A stretch of 64,000 nucleotides of DNA, taken from assembly GCA_902614355.1 (NCBI GenBank), contig CACMKP010000001.1, forward strand, positions 124,001-188,000, written 5' to 3'. Positions 54,445 to 63,864 of the stretch are shown here, one piece after another. The stretch is from an uncultured Pelagibacteraceae bacterium. Lineage in GTDB: Bacteria > Pseudomonadota > Alphaproteobacteria > Pelagibacterales > Pelagibacteraceae. The notes under the pieces were generated by a model that was given only the letters and a program-made list of their open reading frames with translations, was not told the origin of the DNA and made no database searches. The translations under genes were made by a program, and so were the position numbers. Each line of letters opens with the position of its first letter. Within the stretch, counting starts at the first letter, position 1.

Positions 54445-55193
54445 TATTTTGATATTCTTAATTTTTTTAATCTTACTTTTCTAAAATTTAGATTTAGTAA
54501 ATCAAGTATAAGGATATATCCATTTAAATCCTTACCAATGTTTAGAATATTTTTTAATATTTCATTGGCTTGAATTGTACCGATTATACCCGCAACGGTT
54601 CCTAAAACACCACCATATTCACAATTTAAAATATCATCTGAGATTTCTTTTTCTTGAAAAAAGGATCTTATGCATGGTGTATTTTTATTTTTAAAATTAA
54701 AAGTAAAAACATGTCCATCAAATTTACTTATAGCTCCTACCACTAAAAATTTTTTTGTTTTTTTACAATAATCATTTACCAAAAATTTGGTTTTGAAGTT
54801 GTCAGATCCATCTATAATATAATCATATTTGTTTATTATATTTTGGATATTACCTTTATTGAGCCTAACTTTGTAACAATTAACTTTGGTACTTGAATTA
54901 ATTTTACGCAATTTTTTTTTTGCCACTAAAACTTTTGATTTTTTTATATCTTTTACATCATATAGGCTTTGTCGATGGATATTAGTTATATCTACATTAT
55001 CCAAGTCAATTATCCCCAGATTTCCTACGCCCGCTCTAGTGAGAAATTCTGCAACAGAACAACCTAAACCACCCATCCCAATGATAAGAACTTTAGATTT
55101 AATTATTTTTTTTTGACCTAAAATACCAATATTCTTTAAAATTATTTGTCTTGAGAATCTTGCTACCTGGCTTTTATTTAAATCTTGACTCAT
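54444..55193 (-). CDS. ThiF/MoeB-family sulfur-carrier adenylyltransferase
   Basis: E1-like enzyme that adenylates the C-terminal glycine of ThiS or MoaD. The 249-residue protein has ARFSRQIILKNIGILGQKKI, the nucleotide loop VLIIGMGGLGCSVAEFLTRAG near residue 35, DLDNVDITNIHRQSLYDVKD, the central DGSDNFKTKFLVNDYC, and the late CEYGGVLGTVAGIIGTIQANEI. I do not see the two CxxC zinc pairs of MoeB/ThiF, so the zinc site may be lost. Whether it serves thiamine or molybdopterin synthesis cannot be told here. It overlaps dut by four bases. Confidence 0.88.
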   Translation of the reverse strand: MSQDLNKSQVARFSRQIILKNIGILGQKKIIKSKVLIIGMGGLGCSVAEFLTRAGVGNLGIIDLDNVDITNIHRQSLYDVKDIKKSKVLVAKKKLRKINSSTKVNCYKVRLNKGNIQNIINKYDYIIDGSDNFKTKFLVNDYCKKTKKFLVVGAISKFDGHVFTFNFKNKNTPCIRSFFQEKEISDDILNCEYGGVLGTVAGIIGTIQANEILKNILNIGKDLNGYILILDLLNLNFRKVRLKKLRISK

Positions 55194-55627
55194 TTACCTG
55201 TTGAGCCAAATCCACCCTCTCCTCTTAAAGTTTTGGGTAATTCATTTGCTTCCTCTAATTCCATCTTTGCTATAGGGGTCAAAACTATTTGTGCAATTCT
55301 ATCGTTATTATTAACCACAAAATCATTATTACTATGATTAAATATAATAATTTTTAATTCACCTCTATAATCACTGTCAATAGTTCCAGGAGTATTTAAA
55401 ACACTAATGTTATTTTTAGCTGCTAGGCCAGAACGTGGCCTTATTTGTATTTCATAATCTTTAGAGAAGGCGACAGATAAACCTGTTGGAATTAAAGCTG
55501 AAGTTTGTGGTTTGATTACTGTTTTTTCCTTCAAGAAGGCCATTAGGTCCATACCCGAAGCTCCACTAGTCTTATAAGATGGAAGAGTAACCCTAGGATC
55601 AAGTTTTTTAATTAATACTCTGACCAT
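55190..55627 (-). CDS. dut: Deoxyuridine 5'-triphosphate nucleotidohydrolase (dUTPase)
   Basis: Hydrolyses dUTP to dUMP, keeping uracil out of DNA and feeding thymidylate synthesis. The 145-residue trimeric type has the five motifs in order: SGASGMDLMAF, IQIRPRSGLAAKN, LNTPGTIDSDYRGELKII with the catalytic Asp, NDRIAQIVLTPI and the C-terminal RGEGGFGSTGK. It lies between coaBC and thiF with overlaps on both sides. coaBC-dut is a widespread alphaproteobacterial pair. Confidence 0.97.
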   Translation of the reverse strand: MVRVLIKKLDPRVTLPSYKTSGASGMDLMAFLKEKTVIKPQTSALIPTGLSVAFSKDYEIQIRPRSGLAAKNNISVLNTPGTIDSDYRGELKIIIFNHSNNDFVVNNNDRIAQIVLTPIAKMELEEANELPKTLRGEGGFGSTGK

Positions 55628-56832
55628 TAATTCATCTGAGTAACAATTCTATCAACAATCTCCTCTGAGATTTCAGATTTCTTTTTGTATGAAAGTGTCT
55701 CTTTTTTATTTTTAAAATAATTATAATGAATTGTAACCTCGTTATAATCACTATCAAAACCAATGTTTTTTTTAGACACATCATTTGCAATGATCCAATC
55801 ACAATTTTTATTTTTAAGTTTTTTGATAGCATTTGTGTCTAAATTTTTTGTCTCAGCTGCAAAACCAATGACTAGCTTTGGTCTCATTGAATTATGATTT
55901 GAAATATAATTCAAGATATCAACATTTCTCTCTAATTTGATATTTAGGTTTTCTTTTTTTTTTATTTTATTTTTACTTTTTATACCAATCTTAAAATCAG
56001 AAACTGCGGCTGAAAATACTGCAATATCCGTTGGTAAATTTTTTTGAGTAGCTTTAAACATTTCATCTGCTGTTTCAACTTTTATAAGTTTAATTTCTTG
56101 ATCTATATCTAGATTAGTCGGACCTGATATTAAAGTTGTATCAAATCCTCTTTTATGCAGAGATTTTGCAATTTCATAACCTTGCTTACCACTTGATTTA
56201 TTCGAAATAAATCTTACAGGGTCAATGTATTCATTAGTTGGGCCTGCGGTAACCAAAGCTTTAATTTTTTTATTTTCTTTCCTATTTTCAAAAAAATTTT
56301 TGATTTCATTAAATATTTGGATTGGTTCAGACATTTTGCCCTCACCATATTCTCCACATGCCATATTACCAGTAATAGGACCTATAACTTTATAACCATA
56401 TTTCTTCAAAGTTTTCAGATTATCTTTAGTCGATTGATGTTCCCACATTCTTACATTCATTGCAGGAGCCAAGTAAACTTGTTTACTTGATGCTAGAATA
56501 ACAGTTGAAGCTAAATCTTCAGCATTTCCAGAGGCAAGTTTTGAAATAGTATTTGCAGTTACAGGAGCAACAATAATTACATCAGCCCATCTTGATAAAG
56601 CAATGTGGTCCATTTCTAACTCATTTTCTATGCTGAAAAGGTCTTCGTAAACTTTCCCTTGTGATAATGAAGCGATCGACAAGGGAGTTACAAATTTTTT
56701 AGCACTCTTTGTTAAAATTGTTTTTATATCGGCTTTATTTTTCCTAAATAATCTTATTAATTCTAAACTTTTATATGCGGAGATTCCTCCACAAATTACA
56801 AATAAAATTTTTTTGTTAGCTAAATTTTTCAT
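55627..56832 (-). CDS. coaBC: Phosphopantothenoylcysteine decarboxylase/synthetase CoaBC
   Basis: Bifunctional enzyme of coenzyme A synthesis. The N-terminal flavoprotein decarboxylase (to about residue 180) has ILFVICGGISAYKSLELIR, VAPVTANTISKLASGNAEDL, LAPAMNVRMWEH and the catalytic Cys in NMACGEYGEGKMSEP. The C-terminal synthetase has VTAGPTNEYIDPVRFISNKSSGKQGYEIA near residue 193 and VIGFAAETKNL. Length (401) is standard. It overlaps dut by one base and follows ubiB by eight. Confidence 0.97.
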   Translation of the reverse strand: MKNLANKKILFVICGGISAYKSLELIRLFRKNKADIKTILTKSAKKFVTPLSIASLSQGKVYEDLFSIENELEMDHIALSRWADVIIVAPVTANTISKLASGNAEDLASTVILASSKQVYLAPAMNVRMWEHQSTKDNLKTLKKYGYKVIGPITGNMACGEYGEGKMSEPIQIFNEIKNFFENRKENKKIKALVTAGPTNEYIDPVRFISNKSSGKQGYEIAKSLHKRGFDTTLISGPTNLDIDQEIKLIKVETADEMFKATQKNLPTDIAVFSAAVSDFKIGIKSKNKIKKKENLNIKLERNVDILNYISNHNSMRPKLVIGFAAETKNLDTNAIKKLKNKNCDWIIANDVSKKNIGFDSDYNEVTIHYNYFKNKKETLSYKKKSEISEEIVDRIVTQMN

Positions 56833-56840
56833 TTTGTGAA

Positions 56841-58409
56841 TTAAAATACTAGAAGACCAAGAATTACAAGCAATAAAAAACCTATTATAGATTGATTTCT
56901 GAAAGCCACCATTTCAGATCTTTTGTCGCTCAATGCATTATAAGAATTTGAGTTTTGAGGAATTTGTCCACTAGCTAAAAAGGTAAGAGCCTGATTAGCT
57001 TTATCCATTATTTCTGGAAATTCTGGTAATCTTTTTATTACTTCTGACGTGCTATAAATTGTTTCATTAATTGTGGTCATAGGGTTTTTTGTCTCTTTCA
57101 ACCAGTTTTCAAGAATAGGTTTAGATGTAGTCCAAATGTTTGTTTCAGGATTTAATTTTCTTGCCACTCCTTCAACTACTACCATTGTTTTTTGTAACAT
57201 TAATAATTGTGGTTGTGTTTGCATATTAAATTTTTCTGTAACATCAAAAAGTTGTTTTAATAATTTTCCACCAGATATATCTTTAACTGCTTGACCAAAA
57301 ATTGGTTCACCAATAGACCTTAAAGCTTGAGCAAGATCATTTATGGGGACATCTTTCGGCACTAAACCTGCAATTAAATGGACTTCAGCAACTTTTTTGT
57401 AGTCTCTTTGAATAAAACCAAAGAGTATTTCAGCTAAAAATCTTTTACTCATTTTATCCAGCCTGCCCATAATTCCAAAATCAATAGGAACAATATGGCC
57501 ATCGTTGTCTATCAAAATGTTTCCTTGGTGCATATCAGCATGAAAAAAACCGTCTCGAACGGCATGTCTGAGAAAATTTTGAATAATATCTTCTGCTAAT
57601 TTCTTTGTATTTACTTCCCTTTTTTTTAACTCTTCAGTTTCTCGAATTGAGATACCCTCTACCCAGTCTAGTGTCATTACATTTTCACTAGTATAATTCC
57701 AGTAAATTTTTGGAACATTAAAACCAATATCATTTTTTGTGTTTTCTGCGTATTCATTTGCAGCAGCTGCCTCAAATCTTAGGTCCATTTCAAGATTAGT
57801 AATTTCTTTGAGTAAAAAAACTACCTCTACAAGTTTCAATCTTTTTGTTTTTTTTATTAAAGACTCAATTAAGAATGCAAATAACATAATAGCATCAATT
57901 TCATCATTGAAAATTTTTTTAATATCAGGGCGCAAAATTTTTATTGCAACATCTTTTATTATTCCATTATCGTCTATTTTAGCTTTATGGACTTGAGCTA
58001 TAGATGCGGCTGCAACAGGTTCGCTTAAATCAATAATTGAGTTGTAAGTATCAACTCCCAAATCATCATTAATAATTCTTTTTGCTTGATCTTGGGAAAA
58101 AGCGGGCAATCTATCTTGAAGATTTTCAAGTTCCTTCGATAAAGTTTCGCCAATAATGTCTGGTCTTGTTGCTAAGAATTGACCTAGTTTTATAAAAGTT
58201 GTACCCATTGACTCTAAAGATTTTGACAACCCTTTTCCTTCATTATTATTTACTCGTTCATTATTTTTAGATGAAAAAGAGAAAGATAAAATTTTAAATA
58301 AAATTCTTATAGACAAAGGTGGCTTTTGAAATTTTGAGGTTATATCTAAAATATCTGATTTTGCGACTTTTCTTCCGAGTTTAAATAATGTTATTAATTT
58401 TTTGATCAT
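56841..58409 (-). CDS. ubiB: Ubiquinone biosynthesis kinase-like protein UbiB
   Basis: Membrane-bound atypical kinase/ATPase of the ADCK family needed for coenzyme Q synthesis. The start at 58409 gives 522 residues and a TAATG overlap with ubiE; a start 12 bases earlier is possible. It has the KxGQ motif TFIKLGQFLATRPDIIG near residue 75, the Ala-rich nucleotide loop AAASIAQVHKA near 135, the AIKIL lysine strand, the HADMHQGNILI catalytic loop near 305 and DFGIMGRL. Two C-terminal hydrophobic helices end the protein (IIGFLLLVILGLLVF). Confidence 0.97.
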   Translation of the reverse strand: MIKKLITLFKLGRKVAKSDILDITSKFQKPPLSIRILFKILSFSFSSKNNERVNNNEGKGLSKSLESMGTTFIKLGQFLATRPDIIGETLSKELENLQDRLPAFSQDQAKRIINDDLGVDTYNSIIDLSEPVAAASIAQVHKAKIDDNGIIKDVAIKILRPDIKKIFNDEIDAIMLFAFLIESLIKKTKRLKLVEVVFLLKEITNLEMDLRFEAAAANEYAENTKNDIGFNVPKIYWNYTSENVMTLDWVEGISIRETEELKKREVNTKKLAEDIIQNFLRHAVRDGFFHADMHQGNILIDNDGHIVPIDFGIMGRLDKMSKRFLAEILFGFIQRDYKKVAEVHLIAGLVPKDVPINDLAQALRSIGEPIFGQAVKDISGGKLLKQLFDVTEKFNMQTQPQLLMLQKTMVVVEGVARKLNPETNIWTTSKPILENWLKETKNPMTTINETIYSTSEVIKRLPEFPEIMDKANQALTFLASGQIPQNSNSYNALSDKRSEMVAFRNQSIIGFLLLVILGLLVF

Positions 58410-59113
58410 TATATCTTCCAACCACTATGAATTGAAACTATACCACCAGACAAATTTGTATAATCACACTTATCAAATTTGCTTTCGTGCATTAAGTCTA
58501 TGAGCTCATATTGATTAACAAAATTTTCAATACTTTTAATCAAATATTGGTAAGGCTCTTTTTTTCCAACAACGATTTTTCCAATTTCTGGAATTAGCTT
58601 TGAATAATTTCTATAGAGTTTATTTAAATTAGTGTTTTGAATTTTTGAAAATTCTAGACATAAAAATCGGCCTCCTGGTTTTAAAACTCTGTATGCTTCT
58701 TTCAATGATTTTTTTATATTTTTTGTATTTCTTAATCCAAAGCTAATCGTATAAAAATCAAAAGAGTTACTTGAAACAGGTAATTTTTCTGCTGAGGATA
58801 TATGCCATTTTAGATTTTTATATTTAGGTAATTTTTTTTTTGCAATATTTATCATTCCTTTATTTGGATCAATACAAGTTACATCAGCATTTTTTCCCAC
58901 ATTATCTAGATAAATTTTGGCTATATCTCCAGTTCCACAGGCAACATCTATTAACTTTTGGTTGATAGACGGATTCATCATATTTAATAAGTTTTTTTTC
59001 CATATTCTATGAATACCCAATGACATTAGGTCATTCATAAGATCATATTGATCATAAACTTGATTAAAGACACTTTGAACTAGTCCTTTTTTATTTTGAA
59101 GATCTTGTTGCAT
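58409..59113 (-). CDS. ubiE: Ubiquinone/menaquinone C-methyltransferase UbiE
   Basis: SAM-dependent methylation of the benzoquinone ring in ubiquinone synthesis. The 234-residue protein has VFNQVYDQYDLMNDLMSLGI near residue 15, the SAM loop LIDVACGTGDIAKIYLD near 57, TISFGLRNTKNIKKSLKEAY and RVLKPGGRFLCLEFSKI, and ends LSGGIVSIHSGWK. It heads the minus-strand ubiE-ubiB-coaBC-dut-thiF-SH3 operon and diverges from mutM across 32 bases. Confidence 0.97.
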   Translation of the reverse strand: MQQDLQNKKGLVQSVFNQVYDQYDLMNDLMSLGIHRIWKKNLLNMMNPSINQKLIDVACGTGDIAKIYLDNVGKNADVTCIDPNKGMINIAKKKLPKYKNLKWHISSAEKLPVSSNSFDFYTISFGLRNTKNIKKSLKEAYRVLKPGGRFLCLEFSKIQNTNLNKLYRNYSKLIPEIGKIVVGKKEPYQYLIKSIENFVNQYELIDLMHESKFDKCDYTNLSGGIVSIHSGWKI

Positions 59114-59145
59114 AAAATTTAAATATACAAATAATATAGTATGAA

Positions 59146-60009
59146 ATGCCAGAATTACCAGAAGTAGAAATTATAAGACAATCATTAAATAAAAAGATAA
59201 TACAAAAAACTATAAAAAAGGTAATAGTAAGGAATAGAAATCTAAGGATTAAAGTACCTCTAAATTTTGAAAAAATTTTAGAAAACCAAATAATTTTAGA
59301 TGTTGATAGATTTTCGAAATATTTAATTCTTTTTTTATCTAGAAGAAATAAATTGTTAATTCATCTTGGTATGAGTGGCACAATTCATCTTTTAAAATAT
59401 AATAAAAAAAATTTTTTAACTAATACAAGTTTTTATAATTCTCCAAAATTACCTGATAAACATAATCATATCGAAATTTTTTTCGATAAGTTTAAATTAG
59501 TATATAATGATCCTAGAAGATTTGGTTTTTTTGAAATTATAAAAGATCAATACTCTTTAGAAAAAAGATTTGAAAAATTAGGTCCTGAACCTTTTAACCC
59601 TATTTTTGATATAAGTTATATCCATGATAATTTAAGAAATAAAAAAAAAAATATTAAAAATCTCCTTTTAGATCAAAATTTTGTATCAGGAATTGGAAAT
59701 ATATATGCTAGTGAAATTCTTTATCTTAGCAAGATAAACCCTGTCAAAGAGGGAAAATCTATCAACAAAGTTGAGTGTAAAAAAATTCTTAAAAACACAA
59801 AATTGGTTCTTTTGAACGCTATAAAAAGAGGAGGGTCTTCAATAAGAGACTTTAAAGATATTACTGGAAACAAAGGATCTTTTCAAAAAAATTTTAAGGT
59901 TTATCAAAAAGAAGGGCTTAAATGTAAAAGAGAAGATTGCAATGGTATTATTTTAAAAAAAAATATTTCAAACAGATCAACATTCTTTTGTAATTTATGT
60001 CAAAAATAA
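59146..60009 (+). CDS. mutM: Formamidopyrimidine-DNA glycosylase (Fpg/MutM)
   Basis: Removes 8-oxoguanine and other oxidised purines and cuts the abasic site. The 287-residue protein begins MPELPEVEIIRQSL with the catalytic Pro and Glu right after Met. It has the LLIHLGMSGTIHLL strand and YNDPRRFGFFEI, the helix-two-turn-helix LLLDQNFVSGIGNIYASEILY near residue 180, and a C-terminal zinc finger (CKREDCNG then FFCNLCQK). Divergent from ubiE and before rpsT, as in many alphaproteobacteria. With nth it gives this window two oxidative base-repair enzymes. Confidence 0.97.
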   Translation: MPELPEVEIIRQSLNKKIIQKTIKKVIVRNRNLRIKVPLNFEKILENQIILDVDRFSKYLILFLSRRNKLLIHLGMSGTIHLLKYNKKNFLTNTSFYNSPKLPDKHNHIEIFFDKFKLVYNDPRRFGFFEIIKDQYSLEKRFEKLGPEPFNPIFDISYIHDNLRNKKKNIKNLLLDQNFVSGIGNIYASEILYLSKINPVKEGKSINKVECKKILKNTKLVLLNAIKRGGSSIRDFKDITGNKGSFQKNFKVYQKEGLKCKREDCNGIILKKNISNRSTFFCNLCQK

Positions 60010-60061
60010 ATGAATTATTTGATTGACCGATACTATTTCACAAGCTATACCCCCTTCAAAA

Positions 60062-60322
60062 ATGGCTAATACTAAATCTGCAATTAAAAGAATAAGAAGA
60101 ATATCAAAACAAACTTCTGTAAACAAAATTAGGAAAAGTAGGTATAAAAACGCAATAAAGAAGATGATTCTTCTAATAGAAAAAAAAAATAAGCCAGAAG
60201 CTTTGAAATTCTTACCCAAGTTGAATTCTGAATTAATGAAGATCGCCAAAACCGGGATAATTAAAAAACAAAATGCTTCAAGGAATATTTCAAGGATTAC
60301 GAAAAAAATATCATCTATATAA
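60062..60322 (+). CDS. rpsT: Ribosomal protein S20
   Basis: Small basic protein of the 30S subunit. Using the ATG at 60062 the 86 residues start MANTKSAIKRIRRISKQTSV, the conserved S20 beginning, and continue KIRKSRYKNAIKKMILLIEK and the end TGIIKKQNASRNISRITKKI. A longer reading from 60023 would add 13 residues of non-family sequence and is rejected. It lies between mutM and dnaA, the expected place. Confidence 0.97.
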   Translation: MANTKSAIKRIRRISKQTSVNKIRKSRYKNAIKKMILLIEKKNKPEALKFLPKLNSELMKIAKTGIIKKQNASRNISRITKKISSI

Positions 60323-60392
60323 TTTATATTGTAAGTTGTTTAAAATATACAACCTCAGGATCTACAAAATCTATAACTAGAACTACATACTA

Positions 60393-60559
60393 CACAATAT
60401 TTAGATTTAGTAAATATTGCGAACTATTTTAATTCAATCACAAATTTTATTAATAAATTTTTAAAAAAAAAAAATTTTTTGTTAAAAAAAATTTTACACA
60501 ATCCTAGATTTTAATTTTTCTTTTTTTAAATTTTTAACATTGCACAATCGTAGATTTTA
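60393..60559. repeat. Three CACAAT-TAGATTT repeats and an inverted repeat upstream of dnaA
   Basis: The 311-base gap between rpsT and dnaA has no gene. It contains three imperfect direct copies of CACAAT-n2/3-TAGATTT at 60393-60409, 60497-60513 and 60543-60559; the last two differ at one base in 17. On the other strand each copy reads ATTGTGnA, partly like a DnaA box (TGTGnATAA); the best is TTTTACACA at 60492-60500 with one mismatch. The first copy overlaps a perfect 9-bp inverted repeat, CAATATTTA/TAAATATTG at 60395-60419. Long A and T runs lie between. Possible DnaA autoregulation or replication site. Confidence 0.6.
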
Positions 60560-60633
60560 TTTTTTTTTGAATTTATAAAATATTTTGTTGAAATAATTTT
60601 TATTTTAGCTCTTACTAATGTCTCTTCACAAAT

Positions 60634-62052
60634 ATGGAAAATACCTACAAAAATCAAGATTTAAATAAATCGAAGTTAAATAAATTAGATTGGGAGCTAG
60701 TTCAAAATGATATGAGAAAGAAATTAGGGTCCGAGGTTTATGAAAGTTGGTTAAAAAAAATTGATTTTATTGAGGAATTTAGCAGCTATATATTAATATC
60801 GGTACCAACTAGATTTATAAGAGATTGGATAACTTCAAGATATTTAGATCAAATTTTACAAATCGTAAAAAGATTTAAAAAAGATTTAACTAGAATTGAA
60901 TTCAGAATTATAGAAAAAAATAAAAATTCTGAAAAAGATAATGATAATAATATATTACCTAGAAAAAGTGAAAATATATCTTTTTTAAAGGACTCTCTTC
61001 TTCAATATAATCGTGTTGATTACAACAAAAGATTCGAAAATTTTATAACAGGCAGAAGCAATAAACTTGCTTACGAAGCTTCATTAAAAGTTACCGAAAA
61101 TATCTCACAGTATAATCCATTATATATTTATGGCGGTGTCGGGATGGGTAAAACACACCTTTTGAATGCCATAGGTTTTGAATTAAAGAACAAGAAGAAG
61201 GTAATGTTTATTCCAGCTGAAAGATTTATGTACCAATTTATTAAATCCATTAAGGCAAATGATATGGTAAAATTCAAAGAATATTTTCGAAATACAGATA
61301 TATTACTTATAGATGATATACAGTTTATGAACGGAAAAGAAGCCATGCAAGAAGAGTTTTTTCATACTTTTAACGCCTTATTAGAAAAAGGTAGTCAAAT
61401 TATAGTATCTGCAGATAGACCTCCAAATAAATTATCTAGAATTCAAGAGAGGATAAAATCCAGATTTTCTGGTGGGTTAGTTGTTGATATTCAAAAACCT
61501 GATCTTGAATTAAGAAAAAATATAATCGAGAAAAAAATTGAGGAATTGAATAAATTCTATCCAGATAAAATAGATATTCCAAGGGAAATTAGAGATTTTA
61601 TCAGTCTTGAAATTTCTAATAGTATACGGGAGTTAGTTGGGGCTATTAATCGCTTAATTTCTTTTTCAAGAATTTACAACAAATTACCCAATTTAGCAGA
61701 GGCAAAAGTTGTTTTAAAAGATTTGCTAAACATAAATGAGAATAAAGTTACAATTGATTTGATACAAACTTTAGTGTGCAAATTTTTTAAAATTAGTAAA
61801 AACGAAATGTTATCCTCAAGAAGATCAAGATATTTAGTAAGACCTAGACAAACAGCTATATATCTCACAAAAATATTAACGCCAAAATCTTTACCAGAGA
61901 TAGGTCGAGAATTTTCAAATAGAGATCACACTACCATAATTCATTCTGTAAAAACTATTGAGAAACTAAAAGAAAGCGATAAAGAGATGGCTGAAAATAT
62001 AGATAAGTTAAAAAACCAAATATTGTATAACAATAAAGAAAATGAAATTTAG
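60634..62052 (+). CDS. dnaA: Chromosomal replication initiator DnaA
   Basis: AAA+ ATPase that opens the replication origin. The 472 residues show domain I (WELVQNDMRKKLGSEVYESWLK), a short linker, the ATPase domain with Walker A YGGVGMGKTHLLNAIG near residue 166, Walker B DILLIDDIQFMNGKEAMQEEFFHTF and sensor SRIQERIKSRFSGGL. The C-terminal DNA-binding domain carries SSRRSRYLVRPRQTAIYLTK and the signature GREFSNRDHTTIIHSVKTIE. It overlaps dnaN by 11 bases, so the pair is coupled. rpsT is the upstream neighbour. Confidence 0.98.
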   Translation: MENTYKNQDLNKSKLNKLDWELVQNDMRKKLGSEVYESWLKKIDFIEEFSSYILISVPTRFIRDWITSRYLDQILQIVKRFKKDLTRIEFRIIEKNKNSEKDNDNNILPRKSENISFLKDSLLQYNRVDYNKRFENFITGRSNKLAYEASLKVTENISQYNPLYIYGGVGMGKTHLLNAIGFELKNKKKVMFIPAERFMYQFIKSIKANDMVKFKEYFRNTDILLIDDIQFMNGKEAMQEEFFHTFNALLEKGSQIIVSADRPPNKLSRIQERIKSRFSGGLVVDIQKPDLELRKNIIEKKIEELNKFYPDKIDIPREIRDFISLEISNSIRELVGAINRLISFSRIYNKLPNLAEAKVVLKDLLNINENKVTIDLIQTLVCKFFKISKNEMLSSRRSRYLVRPRQTAIYLTKILTPKSLPEIGREFSNRDHTTIIHSVKTIEKLKESDKEMAENIDKLKNQILYNNKENEI

Positions 62053-63154
62053 TGTAAACCAACAGGATTTACAACAAGCTTTAAATTATTGCCAAGGAGT
62101 TATTGAGAAAAGAAGCACATTACCAATTTTATCTAATATTCTTTTAAGCGCACATAACTCAAAATTAATTTTGACTGCGACTGACTTAGATCTAATTTTT
62201 ATTCATCATATCAATAACGTTGAGGTAGTTGAAGAAGGCAAAACTACCACTACATCATCAATTATGTATGATATAGTCAGAAAAATTTCATCTGGAAAAA
62301 AAATAAACTTAACACTAAATGATAAAAATAAACTCCACCTAGAATCGGATAAATCTATTTTTAATCTTAATTGTATAAGTCACTCTGAATATCCTGCCAC
62401 AGATGAAAACTTTAATCATAACGAATTTTCAATAAAATCGAAACAATTTCTTAAGTTATTAAATAAATGTAAGTTTTCAGTTTCAAATGACGAAACAAGA
62501 CATTATTTAAGTGGAATATATCTTCACCAAACCGAGGTTGATGAAAAAAATTATTTAACCGCAGTTGCAACTGATAGTCATAGAATGTCTATTTCTAAAA
62601 TAAGGTTAGAAAAACAAATTGATTTTGAGCCTATTATTTTACCTAAAAAAACTATTTTTCAATTATGCACTATTCTAGATAATTATGATGGTGAAGTAAA
62701 AATTTCAAATATGAAATCAAAAATTAAATTTGAATTAAGTAATAGTATTCTTATTTCAAAGCTTATAGATGGAAAATTCCCAAATTATATACAAGTAATC
62801 CCAAAAAATAATCAAAAAAAATTAGAAATTGATTTAAAATTATTTTTAAACTCTGTTGATAGAGTTGCATCTGTGTCTCTTGATAAAAAAGACGGTGTAA
62901 AATTCAACTTATCAAAAGATACACTGAATTTATCAGTTAACAATACTAATAGTGGTGATGGTAACGAAACATTAGTAACAAAATTTGATTATGATTTAGA
63001 AATTAGTTTTAACTCAAGGTACTTGATAGATGTAGCATCGCAGCTAGAGGGTGAAAGAATTGAATTACATTTTAATGATACTGGTTCACCTGTTTTAATT
63101 AAAGATCCAGGTGATTTTGATAGTATTTTTATTGTAATGCCAATGAAAGGCTAG
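62042..63154 (+). CDS. dnaN: DNA polymerase III beta subunit (sliding clamp)
   Basis: Ring-shaped processivity clamp. The 370-residue protein has three similar domains with the family beginning MKFSVNQQDLQQALNYCQGV, IEKRSTLPILSNILLSA, the central RHYLSGIYLHQ and AVATDSHRMSISKI region, and the end LIKDPGDFDSIFIVMPMKG, which corresponds to the VMPMRL end of other clamps. Length is standard. HolA, its loader subunit, is at 9 kb. Confidence 0.97.
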   Translation: MKFSVNQQDLQQALNYCQGVIEKRSTLPILSNILLSAHNSKLILTATDLDLIFIHHINNVEVVEEGKTTTTSSIMYDIVRKISSGKKINLTLNDKNKLHLESDKSIFNLNCISHSEYPATDENFNHNEFSIKSKQFLKLLNKCKFSVSNDETRHYLSGIYLHQTEVDEKNYLTAVATDSHRMSISKIRLEKQIDFEPIILPKKTIFQLCTILDNYDGEVKISNMKSKIKFELSNSILISKLIDGKFPNYIQVIPKNNQKKLEIDLKLFLNSVDRVASVSLDKKDGVKFNLSKDTLNLSVNNTNSGDGNETLVTKFDYDLEISFNSRYLIDVASQLEGERIELHFNDTGSPVLIKDPGDFDSIFIVMPMKG

Positions 63155-63852
63155 CGGACTAAGTCTAGTTCATCATAAATTTTTTTTTCAAGTAATTGTA
63201 AAAATTCCTCTTTTTGTAATCCAGGTTTAATTGGCTCGAGTATAGATATAGTGATTACTTTATTAGTTTTTTTAATACCGTTTTTAGGCCAGACATAACC
63301 TGAATTGATTGCAACTGGTTGACAGAAAATATTTAATTTTTCATAAATTCTTGATGCTCCTTTTTTAAAGGGCGGTCGATCATCTGGTAATACTCTTGTC
63401 CCCTGTGGAAAAATAACTATCGGTCTCTCAGAGTTTTGAATTGTTTCTGAAATATCTTCAAAAAAATTGAGATTAGCTTTTGTAATCTTCTCTCTTTTTA
63501 TTGAGATTGAGCTTATCTTTTTTAAATACCATCCAAAAACAGGAATTTTTGTAAGTTCCTTTTTCAAAATAAAAACTGGAGAATTAAAAATCGTTTGAAG
63601 GAAAAAAGTTTCAAACATAGATTGATGTGAACAAGCGATAAAAAATTTTTTATCGTTTATCATATTATCTTCTCCTTTAACAACTATCTTGGTTGATAGA
63701 ATGATTTTCAGACAATATTGGGACCAATAACCCATAAGTTTTCCACCAAATAGAGTAATTGTTTGCGGTAATAAAAGTGAGGGTAAAAAAATTATTGATA
63801 TGAAGATAATTCCTGAGAAAAATAAAAATGAAAATAAAAAGCTTCTTATCAT
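63151..63852 (-). CDS. 1-acyl-sn-glycerol-3-phosphate acyltransferase (PlsC-like)
   Basis: Membrane acyltransferase making phosphatidic acid. The 233-residue protein opens with a hydrophobic helix (FLFSFLFFSGIIFISIIFL). The catalytic motif reads ACSHQSMFETFFLQ near residue 79, with S-H-Q-S-x3-E in place of the usual N-H-x4-D. Next come LKKELTKIPVFGWYLKK, the substrate motif IVIFPQGTRVLP (FPxGTR) and PVAINSGYVWPK. The change of the HX4D acid from Asp to Glu occurs in known alphaproteobacterial members. It converges on dnaN with a four-base overlap. Confidence 0.9.
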   Translation of the reverse strand: MIRSFLFSFLFFSGIIFISIIFLPSLLLPQTITLFGGKLMGYWSQYCLKIILSTKIVVKGEDNMINDKKFFIACSHQSMFETFFLQTIFNSPVFILKKELTKIPVFGWYLKKISSISIKREKITKANLNFFEDISETIQNSERPIVIFPQGTRVLPDDRPPFKKGASRIYEKLNIFCQPVAINSGYVWPKNGIKKTNKVITISILEPIKPGLQKEEFLQLLEKKIYDELDLVR

Positions 63853-63864
63853 ATTTTGATAACT

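Noticed and set aside
60023..60061. Longer S20 start
   Set aside because: The first 13 residues are outside the family; the conserved MANTKSAIKR start is at 60062.
60420..60540. Poly-A and poly-T tracts before dnaA as a terminator for rpsT
   Set aside because: There is no GC stem beside the T runs; they are ordinary AT-rich DNA and part of a candidate unwinding region at most.
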